Shown here: positions 19,577 to 27,848 of the stretch, in pieces
How positions within the stretch are numbered: the first letter of the stretch is position 1
How the letters are laid out: each line of letters begins with the position of its first letter
Assembly (NCBI GenBank): GCA_035535055.1
Contig: DATLQT010000083.1
Coordinates: forward strand, 27,895-91,894
Direction: 5' to 3'
Length of the DNA stretch: 64,000 nucleotides
Source of the DNA: UBA6019 sp035535055
GTDB lineage: Bacteria > Chloroflexota > Dormibacteria > Dormibacterales > Dormibacteraceae
Made by a program: the position numbers and the translations under genes
Notes under the pieces: generated by a model
Told to the model about the DNA's origin: nothing
Seen by the model: only the letters and a program-made list of their open reading frames with translations
The model's database searches: none

Positions 19577-20197
19577 ATGAGGCGTCTGCTGGCGGCCTCG
19601 ACCGTGCTTCTCCTCTCCGCCTGCGGTGGTTCGGGGTCCGGCTCCCAGTCCGGCGCCGGCTCTGTCTCCGGCGGTTCCGGTGGCGGAGGCATCGCCTCCT
19701 ATGGCCTTCAGGCGCCCGACGTCCCCTCGGGGTTCGTGGCCTGCCCTGAATCCGGTGACGTGTCGACCAGCGCCAACAGCGACGTCAAGGCCGAGTGGCA
19801 ATATCAGCAGAAGCAGGGCGCGGCGGCCGGTTACATCAAGGTCTGGGGCGCCACGACCGGCGACTGCGAATCGATGATCGTGGCCGGCCCCGGCTCCCAG
19901 TCCGGCGGGAGCAAGAGGCTGATGGCGAGTGTCGTCCTCCGGTTCGGAGACAGCGTCGGCGCCCAGAAGGGCTACCGAGGCGCGTTCGGCGTCAACCCCT
20001 CCAGCATCGCGACCATCCCCGGCAGCGGGTCAGGCAGCGCGCTCGGCCTCGGCTCCAACTCCGCCTATGGATACGGCTTCGCGGCGGGCGAGGCCGACTG
20101 GCAGAAGGACGTCTACATGGTCGGCATCGTCGAGCAGAACCTCGCCGAGTCCGACCTCAAAAAGGCGATCGCCGACGTGAACGCACGGGTGCCCTAG
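19577..20197 (+). CDS. secreted lipoprotein, unknown function
   Basis: A 206-residue protein. The signal MRRLLAASTVLLLSACGG ends in the lipobox LSAC, so the mature form is probably lipid-anchored at the Cys. A Gly/Ser-rich linker follows, then a compact domain with two Cys (FVACPES, TTGDCESM) and Gly/Ser-rich repeats (GSGSGSALGLGSNSAYGYG). ATG 19577 is chosen because it places the basic N-region correctly; a TTG five codons upstream also exists. No family recognised. Confidence 0.7.
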   Translation: MRRLLAASTVLLLSACGGSGSGSQSGAGSVSGGSGGGGIASYGLQAPDVPSGFVACPESGDVSTSANSDVKAEWQYQQKQGAAAGYIKVWGATTGDCESMIVAGPGSQSGGSKRLMASVVLRFGDSVGAQKGYRGAFGVNPSSIATIPGSGSGSALGLGSNSAYGYGFAAGEADWQKDVYMVGIVEQNLAESDLKKAIADVNARVP

Positions 20198-20235
20198 CAC
20201 CCTGCCACCCGGCGCCGATTTCGACGCGGCGGCCC

Positions 20236-20622
20236 TCAGGCCTCGCGGGTTCGGGCCGCCCCCACCCGGATCAGGTCCCGCATCGAGAGCATCCCGACGA
20301 GGCGGCCAGCCTCGGTCACGGGCAGGTGGCGGATGTGCGAGCGGTCCATCAGGTCGCGCGCCTCGCCGAGGCTGGAGTCCTTCTCGACGGTCATCGGCGA
20401 AGTGGTCATCCAATGCGCGATGGCGTCGGTTGGAGACTGGATGTCGTGGGAGATGGCCCGGACGATGTCGCGCTCGGTGAGGATGCCCTCAAGCCGATCG
20501 CCGTTCATGATCAGGACCGATCCGACCCGGGCCTGGGACATGACGCTGGCCGCCTCGGCGAGGCTCGAGGCGGACCCCATCGTCACCAACCGGGAGTTCA
20601 TGGCGTCGCCGACTGTGGTCAT
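20236..20622 (-). CDS. two-CBS-domain protein
   Basis: A 128-residue protein made almost entirely of a CBS pair: MTTVGDAMNSRLVTMG, GSVLIMNGDRLEGILTERDIVRAI, then WMTTSPMTVEKDSSL and HLPVTEAGRLVGMLSMRDLIR. Such stand-alone Bateman modules bind adenine nucleotides and act as energy or ligand sensors. The start at ATG 20622 is supported by the domain start and by GGAGG 11 bases upstream, which lies in the loop of a perfect hairpin. It is divergent from the sigma-factor gene. Confidence 0.88.
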   Translation of the reverse strand: MTTVGDAMNSRLVTMGSASSLAEAASVMSQARVGSVLIMNGDRLEGILTERDIVRAISHDIQSPTDAIAHWMTTSPMTVEKDSSLGEARDLMDRSHIRHLPVTEAGRLVGMLSMRDLIRVGAARTREA

Positions 20623-20626
20623 GCGA

Positions 20627-20645
20627 GTGGCAACCTCCTTGCCAC
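20627..20645 (-). promoter_or_regulatory. hairpin presenting the CBS-gene Shine-Dalgarno in its loop
   Basis: On the leftward transcript GTGGCAA, then GGAGG, then TTGCCAC form a perfect 7-bp stem whose 5-base loop is exactly the Shine-Dalgarno sequence. It ends four bases before the ATG at 20622. It could control translation by RNA structure, or serve as a dyad operator shared with the divergent sigma-factor gene. Confidence 0.55.
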
Positions 20646-20686
20646 ACCGGTATACCACCTGCCGGTGCTGCACACTATCGACGCCG

Positions 20687-21220
20687 ATGGACCGACCCCC
20701 GGATCTGGATCCGGCAAGCCAATTCCGCGAACTCTACGAGCGGGAGTACCGAGCCGTGTACCGGACGATCAGGGCGATGGTCTTCGACTCCACCCTCGCC
20801 GAGGACCTGAGCCAGGAGACCTTCGTTCGCGCCTATCGCTCGCGCGACCGCTACCGGCCGACCGGCCCGGTCGGCGCCTGGCTGCACCGGATCGCAGTCA
20901 ACGTGACCATCTCCCACCTCCGCCGGGAGAAGCTATCCCGGCTGCTGGCGCCCAAGCTGCTGATGGGCCCAGGCAGCGGAGGCTACGAGCGCGTCGAGGC
21001 CAAGACGCTGCTGGAACGCGGGCTCGCCCGCCTGAGCCCACGGGTGCGTGCGGCCGTGGTGTTGCACTACTACCACGGCTACACCCGCGACGAGGTGGCG
21101 AGGATCCTCGGCATCCCCTCCGGGACGGTCGCCTCCCGCATCGCCAAGGCTATGGCGCTGATGCGCCAGGAACTTGCCGGAAACGAACAAATGGTCATCC
21201 AGGCGCGTTCAGGAGAGTGA
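20687..21220 (+). CDS. RNA polymerase sigma factor, ECF-like sigma-70 family
   Basis: A 177-residue protein. Region 2 is FRELYEREYRAVYRTI through DSTLAEDLSQETFVRAYR, and region 4 is LSPRVRAAVVLHYYHGYT, EVARILGIPSGTVASRI. There is no region 1.1 or 3, which fits the ECF class of about 180 residues. It directs RNA polymerase to specific promoters. The downstream 90-residue membrane protein is a candidate anti-sigma or regulator. ATG 20687 is the first start after the divergent CBS gene; the Shine-Dalgarno is weak. Confidence 0.88.
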   Translation: MDRPPDLDPASQFRELYEREYRAVYRTIRAMVFDSTLAEDLSQETFVRAYRSRDRYRPTGPVGAWLHRIAVNVTISHLRREKLSRLLAPKLLMGPGSGGYERVEAKTLLERGLARLSPRVRAAVVLHYYHGYTRDEVARILGIPSGTVASRIAKAMALMRQELAGNEQMVIQARSGE

Positions 21221-21222
21221 AG

Positions 21223-21495
21223 GTGAACGCAACGGGTGATTCACCCGGACGGTCAGAGGATGTCGTCCGGGTGATAAAAGCCGATGTTTCGACGTGGACG
21301 CCCGAACGCGGTCCGCGCTGGGCCGCGCTGTGGGGCAGCGTCCAGGAGCGGCCGCGCCGGCTCTTCAAGATCTATGCCGTCGCGGGAGTCGCGCTGGCGG
21401 CGATCCTGGTCGGGGCGTTCATCGCCATGAGCGCGCTCGACATCGGGAGCCTGGCCTCCCAGCCGGTCGTCTCCCAGTCCGTGTCCGGACGCTAG
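21223..21495 (+). CDS. small membrane protein partner of the sigma factor
   Basis: A 90-residue protein beginning at GTG 21223, with AGGAG 7 bases upstream; an in-frame GTG at 21217 would give a GTGA overlap with the sigma gene. The cytoplasmic N-terminal half (about 50 residues, W-containing TWTPERGPRWAALW) precedes one transmembrane helix (about 55-77), then a short outer tail. It has no zinc-type HxxxCxxC anti-sigma motif. Size, topology and coupling suggest an anti-sigma-like role, which is inference only. Confidence 0.6.
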   Translation: MNATGDSPGRSEDVVRVIKADVSTWTPERGPRWAALWGSVQERPRRLFKIYAVAGVALAAILVGAFIAMSALDIGSLASQPVVSQSVSGR

Positions 21496-22463
21496 TCGGA
21501 GAAGAGCTCGACCTCGCCGCCCAGCCGCAGCTGGCGGGCCTTCTCCAGGACCACCGCGCCGGCTGCCACGTCCCAGAGCGCCAGGCCGTGGGACTCGAAG
21601 AGCACTATCCCGTCCCGGGATCGGCGGCCGGGCTCCTTCCCGGCCAGGATCGCCCCCAGCTCCACGGTCCGGTCCCAGTCGAAATGGCCGCTCGCCTCCG
21701 CCAGGAGGAGGTCGCCAGACTCGAGCCGGGCCGTCTCCAGCTGGTCGACGACGACCACCTCGGCGCGCTCGACCAGCTCCGGGGGCAGCTCGGACTTGGT
21801 CGGGATGTTGGAGCCGGCCCCGATCACGAGGGCGCCCGGCTCGACCCAGTCCGCCTCCAGGACCGGCGTGCCCGCGCTGGTCATCGTCACCACGACCGGC
21901 GCGCCCCTGACCGCGTCCTCGGCGCTGGCGGCGGCGACCGCCTGGATGCCGAGGTCCTCGGCCAGCTCGGCGACGAACGCCTCCCTCCGGGCACCATCGC
22001 GCGAGAAGACCCGGAAGCGGCTGACCGGCAGGCAGCGGGAGATGGCGTGGACCTGGGTCCTGGCCTGGAAGCCGGCGCCGATGACGCCGACCTCCACCGG
22101 TCCCGGCGGTGCCAGCACCCTGGCGGCGACTCCGCTGGCGGCGCCGGTCCGGTAGGCGCCCATCAGGTTGGCCTCGATCAGAGCGTCGAGGTCGCCGGCG
22201 CGCTCGCCATCCTGTCGGTAGAGCGCGACCAAGAAGCGCACCTTCCCGCCGCCGATCGAGTAGCTCTTGAGCCCGTAGTAGCCGGCCCCGGGGAACGCGG
22301 CGAACATCACGTTGAACACGTTCCCGGGCGGAAACAGGCGCCGGCGGGGGACGTTGGAGGCGCCGCCGCCGCCTAGTTCGCGCATCGATCGCTCGACCGC
22401 GTCGATGACGGGTTCCATCTCGATGACCCGCTCGACGTCGGCCTCCCGGAGGAGAGTCGCCAC
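21492..22463 (-). CDS. ornithine cyclodeaminase / mu-crystallin family oxidoreductase
   Basis: A 323-residue protein from GTG 22463, matching the usual length of about 320-330. It has the NAD-binding Rossmann motif VGVIGAGFQARTQV near the middle, SIGGGKVRFLVALY upstream of it, and VIGAGSNIPTKSELP after it. Members include ornithine cyclodeaminase, alanine dehydrogenase and imine reductases; the exact substrate is not determined. It is divergent from hom across only 20 bp. A longer N-terminal reading would overlap hom and is Pro/Arg-rich. Confidence 0.82.
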   Translation of the reverse strand: MATLLREADVERVIEMEPVIDAVERSMRELGGGGASNVPRRRLFPPGNVFNVMFAAFPGAGYYGLKSYSIGGGKVRFLVALYRQDGERAGDLDALIEANLMGAYRTGAASGVAARVLAPPGPVEVGVIGAGFQARTQVHAISRCLPVSRFRVFSRDGARREAFVAELAEDLGIQAVAAASAEDAVRGAPVVVTMTSAGTPVLEADWVEPGALVIGAGSNIPTKSELPPELVERAEVVVVDQLETARLESGDLLLAEASGHFDWDRTVELGAILAGKEPGRRSRDGIVLFESHGLALWDVAAGAVVLEKARQLRLGGEVELFSD

Positions 22464-22483
22464 GACTCCGACAGAATACGGGA

Positions 22484-23758
22484 GTGGAACTGCAGGTCGG
22501 CCTCCTCGGGCTGGGAACCGTCGGCGCCCAGGTTGCCGAGCGGATGCTCGGCCGCCGGGAGGCGATCGCGGAGCGGACCGGAGTCGATCTCCGGCTTCGG
22601 CGGGTGCTGGTGCGCGACCTCGCACGGCCGCGAGGAATACCCACCGAGTTGTTGACGGGGCGGCCCGAGGACATCCTCGATGACCCCTCGATCCAGGTAG
22701 TGGTCGAGCTGATAGGCGGCGAGGAGCCCGCCCGCGACTACCTGGAGCGGGCGATCCGGGCCGGCAAGCACGTGGTGACGGCCAACAAGGTGGTGATGGC
22801 CAAGCACGGGCCCGACCTGCTCGAGCTCGCGGGCGCCAGGGACGTCGAGGTCTACTTCGAGGCCGCCGTGGGCGGTGGCATCCCGCTCATCAGCACCTTC
22901 AAGGTCGACCTCATCGCCAACGACATCGAACAGATCGCGGCCGTGCTCAACGGCACCACCAACTATGTGCTGGGCCGGATGGCCGGCGCCGGGATCGGGT
23001 TCCAGGAGGCCGTGGCCGAGGCCCAGTCCGCGGGCTTCGCCGAGGCCGATCCGAGCTCCGACGTCGACGGCTTCGACGCCGCCTACAAGCTCTCCATCCT
23101 GGCTTCGATCGCCTTCGGTGCCCGGGTCCACCCCGATGACGTCTACCGAGAGGGGATCAGGGAGGTCGACCCACTCGACTTCCGCTACGCCCGCGAGCTC
23201 GGCTACGAGATCAAATTGCTCGCCTACGCGGCCCGCCCGGGCGGGCGGATCGAGGTCCGCGTTCACCCGGCGATGGTTCCCTCCCACCACCCCCTGGCGA
23301 CGGTCGAGGGCGCCAACAACGCCGTCCAGATCACCGGCGACCTGGTCGGCGAGGTACTGCTCTGGGGACAGGGCGCGGGGGGCAGACCGACCGCCAGCGC
23401 CGTGGTCGGCGACCTGCTCGACCTCGCGCATTCGGTCCGCAAGGGCGCTTTCAACCGGGTCGCAATGCGGTTCGACCCCAACCCTGCCCTGCTGCCGATG
23501 GCCGAGGTGCGCAGCCGCGCCTACCTCCGGCTGCGGGCGCTTGACGAGCCGGGGGTGCTGGCTGCCGTCGGCTCGATCTTCGCCGAGGAGGGCGTGTCGA
23601 TCGCTTCGATGATCCAGAAGGATTCCGTCGAGGAGGGCACCGCCGAGCTGGTCTTCACGACCCATCCCGCGCTCGAGGCCGGGCTCCAGGCGGCACGGGC
23701 GCGCATTGCCGGCCTCGACCAGGTGAAGACCGTCGGCGCCTTCTACCGGGTCATCTGA
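22484..23758 (+). CDS. hom: homoserine dehydrogenase
   Basis: A 424-residue protein. The Rossmann motif GLLGLGTVGAQVAERML starts it; the catalytic domain holds AVGGGIPLI, LNGTTNYVLGRM, and SDVDGFDAAYKLSIL with the conserved acidic and Lys residues. A C-terminal ACT domain (LRALDEPGVLAAVGSIFAE) implies feedback inhibition, usually by threonine. It reduces aspartate semialdehyde to homoserine for threonine and methionine synthesis. It is the first gene of hom-thrC-thrB-lysC, with GTG start and a 7-bp gap to thrC. Confidence 0.95.
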   Translation: MELQVGLLGLGTVGAQVAERMLGRREAIAERTGVDLRLRRVLVRDLARPRGIPTELLTGRPEDILDDPSIQVVVELIGGEEPARDYLERAIRAGKHVVTANKVVMAKHGPDLLELAGARDVEVYFEAAVGGGIPLISTFKVDLIANDIEQIAAVLNGTTNYVLGRMAGAGIGFQEAVAEAQSAGFAEADPSSDVDGFDAAYKLSILASIAFGARVHPDDVYREGIREVDPLDFRYARELGYEIKLLAYAARPGGRIEVRVHPAMVPSHHPLATVEGANNAVQITGDLVGEVLLWGQGAGGRPTASAVVGDLLDLAHSVRKGAFNRVAMRFDPNPALLPMAEVRSRAYLRLRALDEPGVLAAVGSIFAEEGVSIASMIQKDSVEEGTAELVFTTHPALEAGLQAARARIAGLDQVKTVGAFYRVI

Positions 23759-23765
23759 GGGCGAG

Positions 23766-24809
23766 ATGGGAGTCCTCGCCCGCTACCGCGACTTCCTGCC
23801 GGTCACCGACCGGACGCCGGTGGTCGACCTCCACGAGGGCTCGACGCCGCTGGTGGAGAGCCGCAACATCGGCCCCGCGCTGGGGCTCAAGCGCCTGCTC
23901 TTCAAATACGAGGGGCTGAACCCGACCGGATCCTTCAAGGACCGCGGGATGGTGGTCGCGGTCGCCAAGGCGGCCGAAGAAGGAGCACGGGTTCTGGTCT
24001 GCGCCTCGACCGGTAACACCTCGGCCTCCGCGGCCGCCTACGCGGCCAGCCTCCGGATGCGGGCGATCGTGGTCATCCCGGGCGGCCAGATCGCCCTCAA
24101 CAAGCTCTCCCAGGCGCTCCTCTACGGGGCCAAGGTGGTCCAGATCAAGGGCAACTTCGACGCCGCCCTGGAGACCGTACGCGAGTTGGCCGAGCGCTAC
24201 CCGGTCGCCCTCGTCAACTCGGTCAACCCCTATCGCATCGAGGGCCAGAAAACGGCGGCGTTCGAGATCGTGGACGACCTTGGCGAGGCCCCCGACTACC
24301 TCTTCCTGCCGGTCGGCAACGCGGGCAACATAACCGCCTACTGGAAGGGCTTTCGTGAGTACCAGGCCCTCGGCCGATCGAAGATCCTGCCTCGCATGGT
24401 GGGCGCCCAGGCGGAGGGCGCGGCGCCGATAGTGCTCGGCCACCCGGTCGCCGACCCGCGCACCGTGGCCACGGCGATCAAGATCGGCAAGCCGGCCAGC
24501 TGGGAGGGCGCGACGACCGCCCGCGACGAGTCCGGCGGCCTCATCGAGGCGGTCTCCGACAGCGAGATCCTCCAGTCGCAGGTGGCCCTGGCGTCCGGCG
24601 AGGGGCTCTTCGCCGAGCCGGCTTCGGCGGCGCCCCTGGCGCTGCTCACCCGACTGGTGCGGGAGGGCCGGATCGAGCGTGACTCAACCACCGTCCTGGT
24701 GCTCACCGGCAGCGGCCTCAAGGACCCCGATGCCGCGCTGGCCAACGTCGAGCCGCCGGTGGAGCTGGACGGCGACGCCCGCACCCTGGCCAAGATCCTC
24801 AAGCTGTGA
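23766..24809 (+). CDS. thrC: threonine synthase
   Basis: A 347-residue PLP enzyme that converts O-phosphohomoserine to threonine. The PLP lysine lies in NPTGSFKDRGM; the phosphate-binding region is STGNTSASAAAYA; later motifs include LPVGNAGNITAYWKGF and the C-terminal VLTGSGLKDP. The length and lack of a plant-type SAM regulatory domain fit the short bacterial class. Its stop overlaps the thrB start (GTGA). Confidence 0.95.
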   Translation: MGVLARYRDFLPVTDRTPVVDLHEGSTPLVESRNIGPALGLKRLLFKYEGLNPTGSFKDRGMVVAVAKAAEEGARVLVCASTGNTSASAAAYAASLRMRAIVVIPGGQIALNKLSQALLYGAKVVQIKGNFDAALETVRELAERYPVALVNSVNPYRIEGQKTAAFEIVDDLGEAPDYLFLPVGNAGNITAYWKGFREYQALGRSKILPRMVGAQAEGAAPIVLGHPVADPRTVATAIKIGKPASWEGATTARDESGGLIEAVSDSEILQSQVALASGEGLFAEPASAAPLALLTRLVREGRIERDSTTVLVLTGSGLKDPDAALANVEPPVELDGDARTLAKILKL

Positions 24810-25588
24810 GCCTGGTCCGGGTCCCGGCCTCGATCGCCAACCTCGGTACCGGCTTCGACGTGCTGGCGATGGCGGTCGACCTCTGGTTGGAGGTGGAGGC
24901 GGAGCCGGCCGCCCGGCCGGAGTGGACCTTCGAGGGCGCCGAGCCGCCGGCGCGTAACCCTTTCAGCGGCCTGCCGATGAGGGGAACGGTGCGGAGCGCC
25001 ATCCCGCTCGGCGTGGGGCTCGGCAGCAGCGCGGCCGCCCGGGTCGCGGCGCTCCGGCTGGAGGGCGTCGAGGGCGACAACCTGCTCGAACGCGCCGCCG
25101 CCGCCGAGGGCCATCCCGACAATGTGGCCGCCGCCATCCACGGCGGACTCGTCGCCTGCGTCGGCGGGAGAGTGCACCAGTTGCCGGTCCCCGACCTCGA
25201 GGTGGCTGTCTTCGTCGCCTCTGAGCCGTCGCCGACCGAGGGCGCGCGGGCGATCCTCGCCCCGACCGTCAGCCTGGCCGACGCGGTCCACAACGCGGGG
25301 CGGCTCTCGCTCCTGGTCCACGCGCTCCACACGCGCGACTGGTCGCTGCTCCGTCCGGGCATGGACGACCGCCTCCACCAGCCAGCGCGCACGGCGCTCT
25401 ACCCCTGGTTGCCCGCGGCGCTCGAGGCTGGCTACGCCGCCGGCGGCCTGGGCGTCGCGCTGGCCGGCGCCGGGCCGTCGGTATTCGGCTTCTGCCCCCC
25501 TGGTCGCGGCCAGGTCGTGGCCGCCGCCCTGGCCAAGGCGGCCGGGATCCCCGGTCGTCCGATCACCACCCGGGTCGCGATGCTGTGA
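24806..25588 (+). CDS. thrB: homoserine kinase
   Basis: A 260-residue GHMP kinase, slightly short for the family. N-terminal VRVPASIANLGTGFDVLAMA is diagnostic; the ATP loop is GVGLGSSAAARVAAL; EGHPDNVAAAIHGG and the C-terminal LAGAGPSVFGF complete the GHMP set. It phosphorylates homoserine, supplying ThrC. Both ends overlap their neighbours by four bases (GTGA), showing tight translational coupling in the threonine operon. Confidence 0.94.
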   Translation: MSLVRVPASIANLGTGFDVLAMAVDLWLEVEAEPAARPEWTFEGAEPPARNPFSGLPMRGTVRSAIPLGVGLGSSAAARVAALRLEGVEGDNLLERAAAAEGHPDNVAAAIHGGLVACVGGRVHQLPVPDLEVAVFVASEPSPTEGARAILAPTVSLADAVHNAGRLSLLVHALHTRDWSLLRPGMDDRLHQPARTALYPWLPAALEAGYAAGGLGVALAGAGPSVFGFCPPGRGQVVAAALAKAAGIPGRPITTRVAML

Positions 25589-26805
25589 AGGGCATCCTGG
25601 TCCAGAAGTACGGCGGCACCTCGGTCGCCAGCCCAGCGCGGATTCGCCGGGTCAGCCGGCGGATCGCCGAGTCGGTCCGCGCCGGCCACCCCGTCGTCGC
25701 CGTCGTGTCGGCGATGGGCCACACGACCGACCGGCTGATCGCCCTCGCCCACCAGGTCTCGCCGTCGCCGCCGGCGCGCGAGCTGGACATGCTGGCGGCC
25801 AACGGCGAGACCATCACCGCCCCGCTGGTGGCGATGTGCCTGCAGGCGATGGACGTGCCCGCGATCTCGCTGACCGGCCTCCAGGCCGGGGTCCGGACCA
25901 GTGGCCAGCACTCGAAGGCGCGGATCCGGGAGATAGCCACCGACCGGATCCGGGCCGAGCTGGAGGCGGGCCGGGTCTGCGTGGTGGCCGGCTTCCAGGG
26001 CGTCACCGAGACCAACGAGATCACCACCCTCGGCCGGGGCGGGTCGGACACCACGGCCGTGGCGCTGGCGGCGGCTCTCGGCTCAACGACCTGCGAGATC
26101 TACACCGACGTCGACGCCATCTACTCCGCCGATCCCCGGGTGGTCGCCCACCCGAGCCGGATCACCCACATCTCCTATGAGGAGATGCTGGAGCTGGCGG
26201 CGGTCGGCGCCCGCGTCATGCACCCGCGCGCGGTGGAGCTCGGCGAGCTCTACGGCGTCGCCATCCACGTCCGGAGCTCCTTCAAAAAGGGCCCCGGTAC
26301 GATGATCGTCGCCGAGGTACCAATGGAGGATCGCAACCGCGTGCGGGGGGTAGCGCACGAGAGCAACGTCGCCAAGATCACCGTTCGCGGGGTGCCCGAC
26401 CGCCCGGGCGTGGCCGCCGCGCTATTCGAGCCCCTCGGGGCCGCGTCGATCTCGGTCGACGTCATCGTCCAGAACGTCGGGCTGACGGGGGCGACCGACA
26501 TCACCTTCACCGTCGACGAGGGCGAGCTGCGCCAGGCGGTCGCGCTGGTCCAGGAGGCCAACCGGGAGATCGGGGCCGACGAGGTCCTCTCCAGCGGGGG
26601 CCTCGCCAAGCTCTCGATCGTCGGCACCGGGATGCTCGGCACGCCCGGCATCGCGGCCAGGATGTTCCGGACCCTGGCCGAGCACAAGATCAACATCGAG
26701 ATGATCAGCACCTCCGAGATCCGGATCACCTGCCTGGTCGCCCGCTCGAAGGCCGAGGAGGGCGTCCGTGCGCTGCATTCCGCCTTCGAGCTGGATCGGG
26801 CTTAG
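25585..26805 (+). CDS. lysC: aspartate kinase
   Basis: A 406-residue enzyme for the first step of the aspartate pathway. The kinase domain begins VQKYGGTSVASPARI and contains GFQGVTETNEITTLGRGGSD and EIYTDVDAIYSADPR. Two C-terminal ACT domains (VRGVPDRPGVAAALF and LSIVGTGMLGTPGIAARMF) imply allosteric control by lysine and/or threonine. It closes the hom-thrC-thrB-lysC operon. An internal start making a separate beta subunit, as in some Gram-positive bacteria, is possible but not shown. Confidence 0.95.
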   Translation: MKGILVQKYGGTSVASPARIRRVSRRIAESVRAGHPVVAVVSAMGHTTDRLIALAHQVSPSPPARELDMLAANGETITAPLVAMCLQAMDVPAISLTGLQAGVRTSGQHSKARIREIATDRIRAELEAGRVCVVAGFQGVTETNEITTLGRGGSDTTAVALAAALGSTTCEIYTDVDAIYSADPRVVAHPSRITHISYEEMLELAAVGARVMHPRAVELGELYGVAIHVRSSFKKGPGTMIVAEVPMEDRNRVRGVAHESNVAKITVRGVPDRPGVAAALFEPLGAASISVDVIVQNVGLTGATDITFTVDEGELRQAVALVQEANREIGADEVLSSGGLAKLSIVGTGMLGTPGIAARMFRTLAEHKINIEMISTSEIRITCLVARSKAEEGVRALHSAFELDRA

Positions 26806-26811
26806 CGTCTC

Positions 26812-27810
26812 GTGCCGGTTTCGGTGGCGATCGTCGGGCCGCCCGGGTCCGGCAAGACCACGCTCTCCAACGCCCTCACCGGCGGCCGTGGCTCGGGTGG
26901 GGTGGGCATGGTCGACGTCCCTGACGAGCGACTCGACCGGCTGGAGGCCGCGGTCAAGCCCAAAAAGAAGGTTTACGCCCAGGTCCGCATCGCCGACGCG
27001 CCGCCTGGCAGCCGCGCCCAGCAGGTGGCGGCGGCCCGGGAGGCGGACGTGCTCTTGGTCGTCGCCCGTTGCTTCGGCGTCGAGCCGGACCCGGTCTCCG
27101 ACCTCGACGGGATCACCCTCGACCTCGTCCTCGCCGACCTCGCCTCCGTGGAGAAGCGGCTCGAGATCGTCGCCAAGGAGGCGCGCATCAACAAGCCGGG
27201 CGCTGCCCGGGCTTTGGAGGTGCTCACGCGCGCCAAGGCGCAGCTCGACGCCGGGCGACCGCTCCGGTCGCTGGAGCTGGATGACGCATCCCGCGAGGTG
27301 CTGGCTCCGCTCTTCCCGGTCAGCGTCAAGCCGGTCGTCTACGTCGCCAACGTAGCGGACGACCGCACGGCCGGCGCTCGGGTGGGGCGCTACGCATTCG
27401 AGCAGGGCGCGGAGTTCGCCGTCGTGGCGGGGGCGCTGGAGGTCGAGCTGGCCGAGCTCGAACCCGGCGAGGCGGCCGAGTACCGGTCCTCCTACGGGCT
27501 GGCCGAGTCGGGTCTGGCTGCGGTTGCGCGGGCGGTCTGGAAGGCGGGCGGTCTGATCACCTACTTCACCGCGGGAGAGCCCGAGGTGCGGGCCTGGCCC
27601 TGCGAGGACGGCGCGCTGGCGCCGATCGCGGCCGGCGTCATCCATACCGACTTCATCAAGAAGTTCATCCGGGCCGAGGTGACCAGCGTCGACGAGCTGG
27701 TGGAGGCGGGCTCGATGGAGGCGCTCCGGGCGGCGGGCCGGCTCCGGGTCGAGGGCCGGGAATACCACGTGCGCGACGGCGACGTCGTCTTCTTCCGAAT
27801 CGGCGGTTAA
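26812..27810 (+). CDS. divergent YchF/OBG-family P-loop NTPase
   Basis: A 332-residue protein. The C-terminal two thirds align by eye with YchF: KPVVYVANVAD (G4-like region), EVELAELEPGEAAEYRSSYGL, LITYFTAGEPEVRAW, and a TGS domain ending HVRDGDVVFFRIGG. The N-terminus is degenerate: the P-loop is GPPGSGKTT rather than GLPNVGKST, the switch-I/FPFCTIEPN block is missing, and the G3 region reads DAPPGSRAQQ. It may be a YchF paralogue with altered nucleotide use. GTG start just after lysC; possibly co-transcribed. Confidence 0.8.
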   Translation: MPVSVAIVGPPGSGKTTLSNALTGGRGSGGVGMVDVPDERLDRLEAAVKPKKKVYAQVRIADAPPGSRAQQVAAAREADVLLVVARCFGVEPDPVSDLDGITLDLVLADLASVEKRLEIVAKEARINKPGAARALEVLTRAKAQLDAGRPLRSLELDDASREVLAPLFPVSVKPVVYVANVADDRTAGARVGRYAFEQGAEFAVVAGALEVELAELEPGEAAEYRSSYGLAESGLAAVARAVWKAGGLITYFTAGEPEVRAWPCEDGALAPIAAGVIHTDFIKKFIRAEVTSVDELVEAGSMEALRAAGRLRVEGREYHVRDGDVVFFRIGG

Positions 27811-27824
27811 CGTGCAGTAGGGGG

Positions 27825-27844
27825 CGGGACCGTGTGCCGTCCCG
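27825..27844. terminator. hairpin between convergent genes
   Basis: CGGGAC (27825-27830) and GTCCCG (27839-27844) form a 6-bp stem with an 8-base loop in the 38-bp gap between the YchF-like and zinc-ribbon genes. It could act in both directions. No T-tract. Confidence 0.35.
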
Positions 27845-27848
27845 GTCG

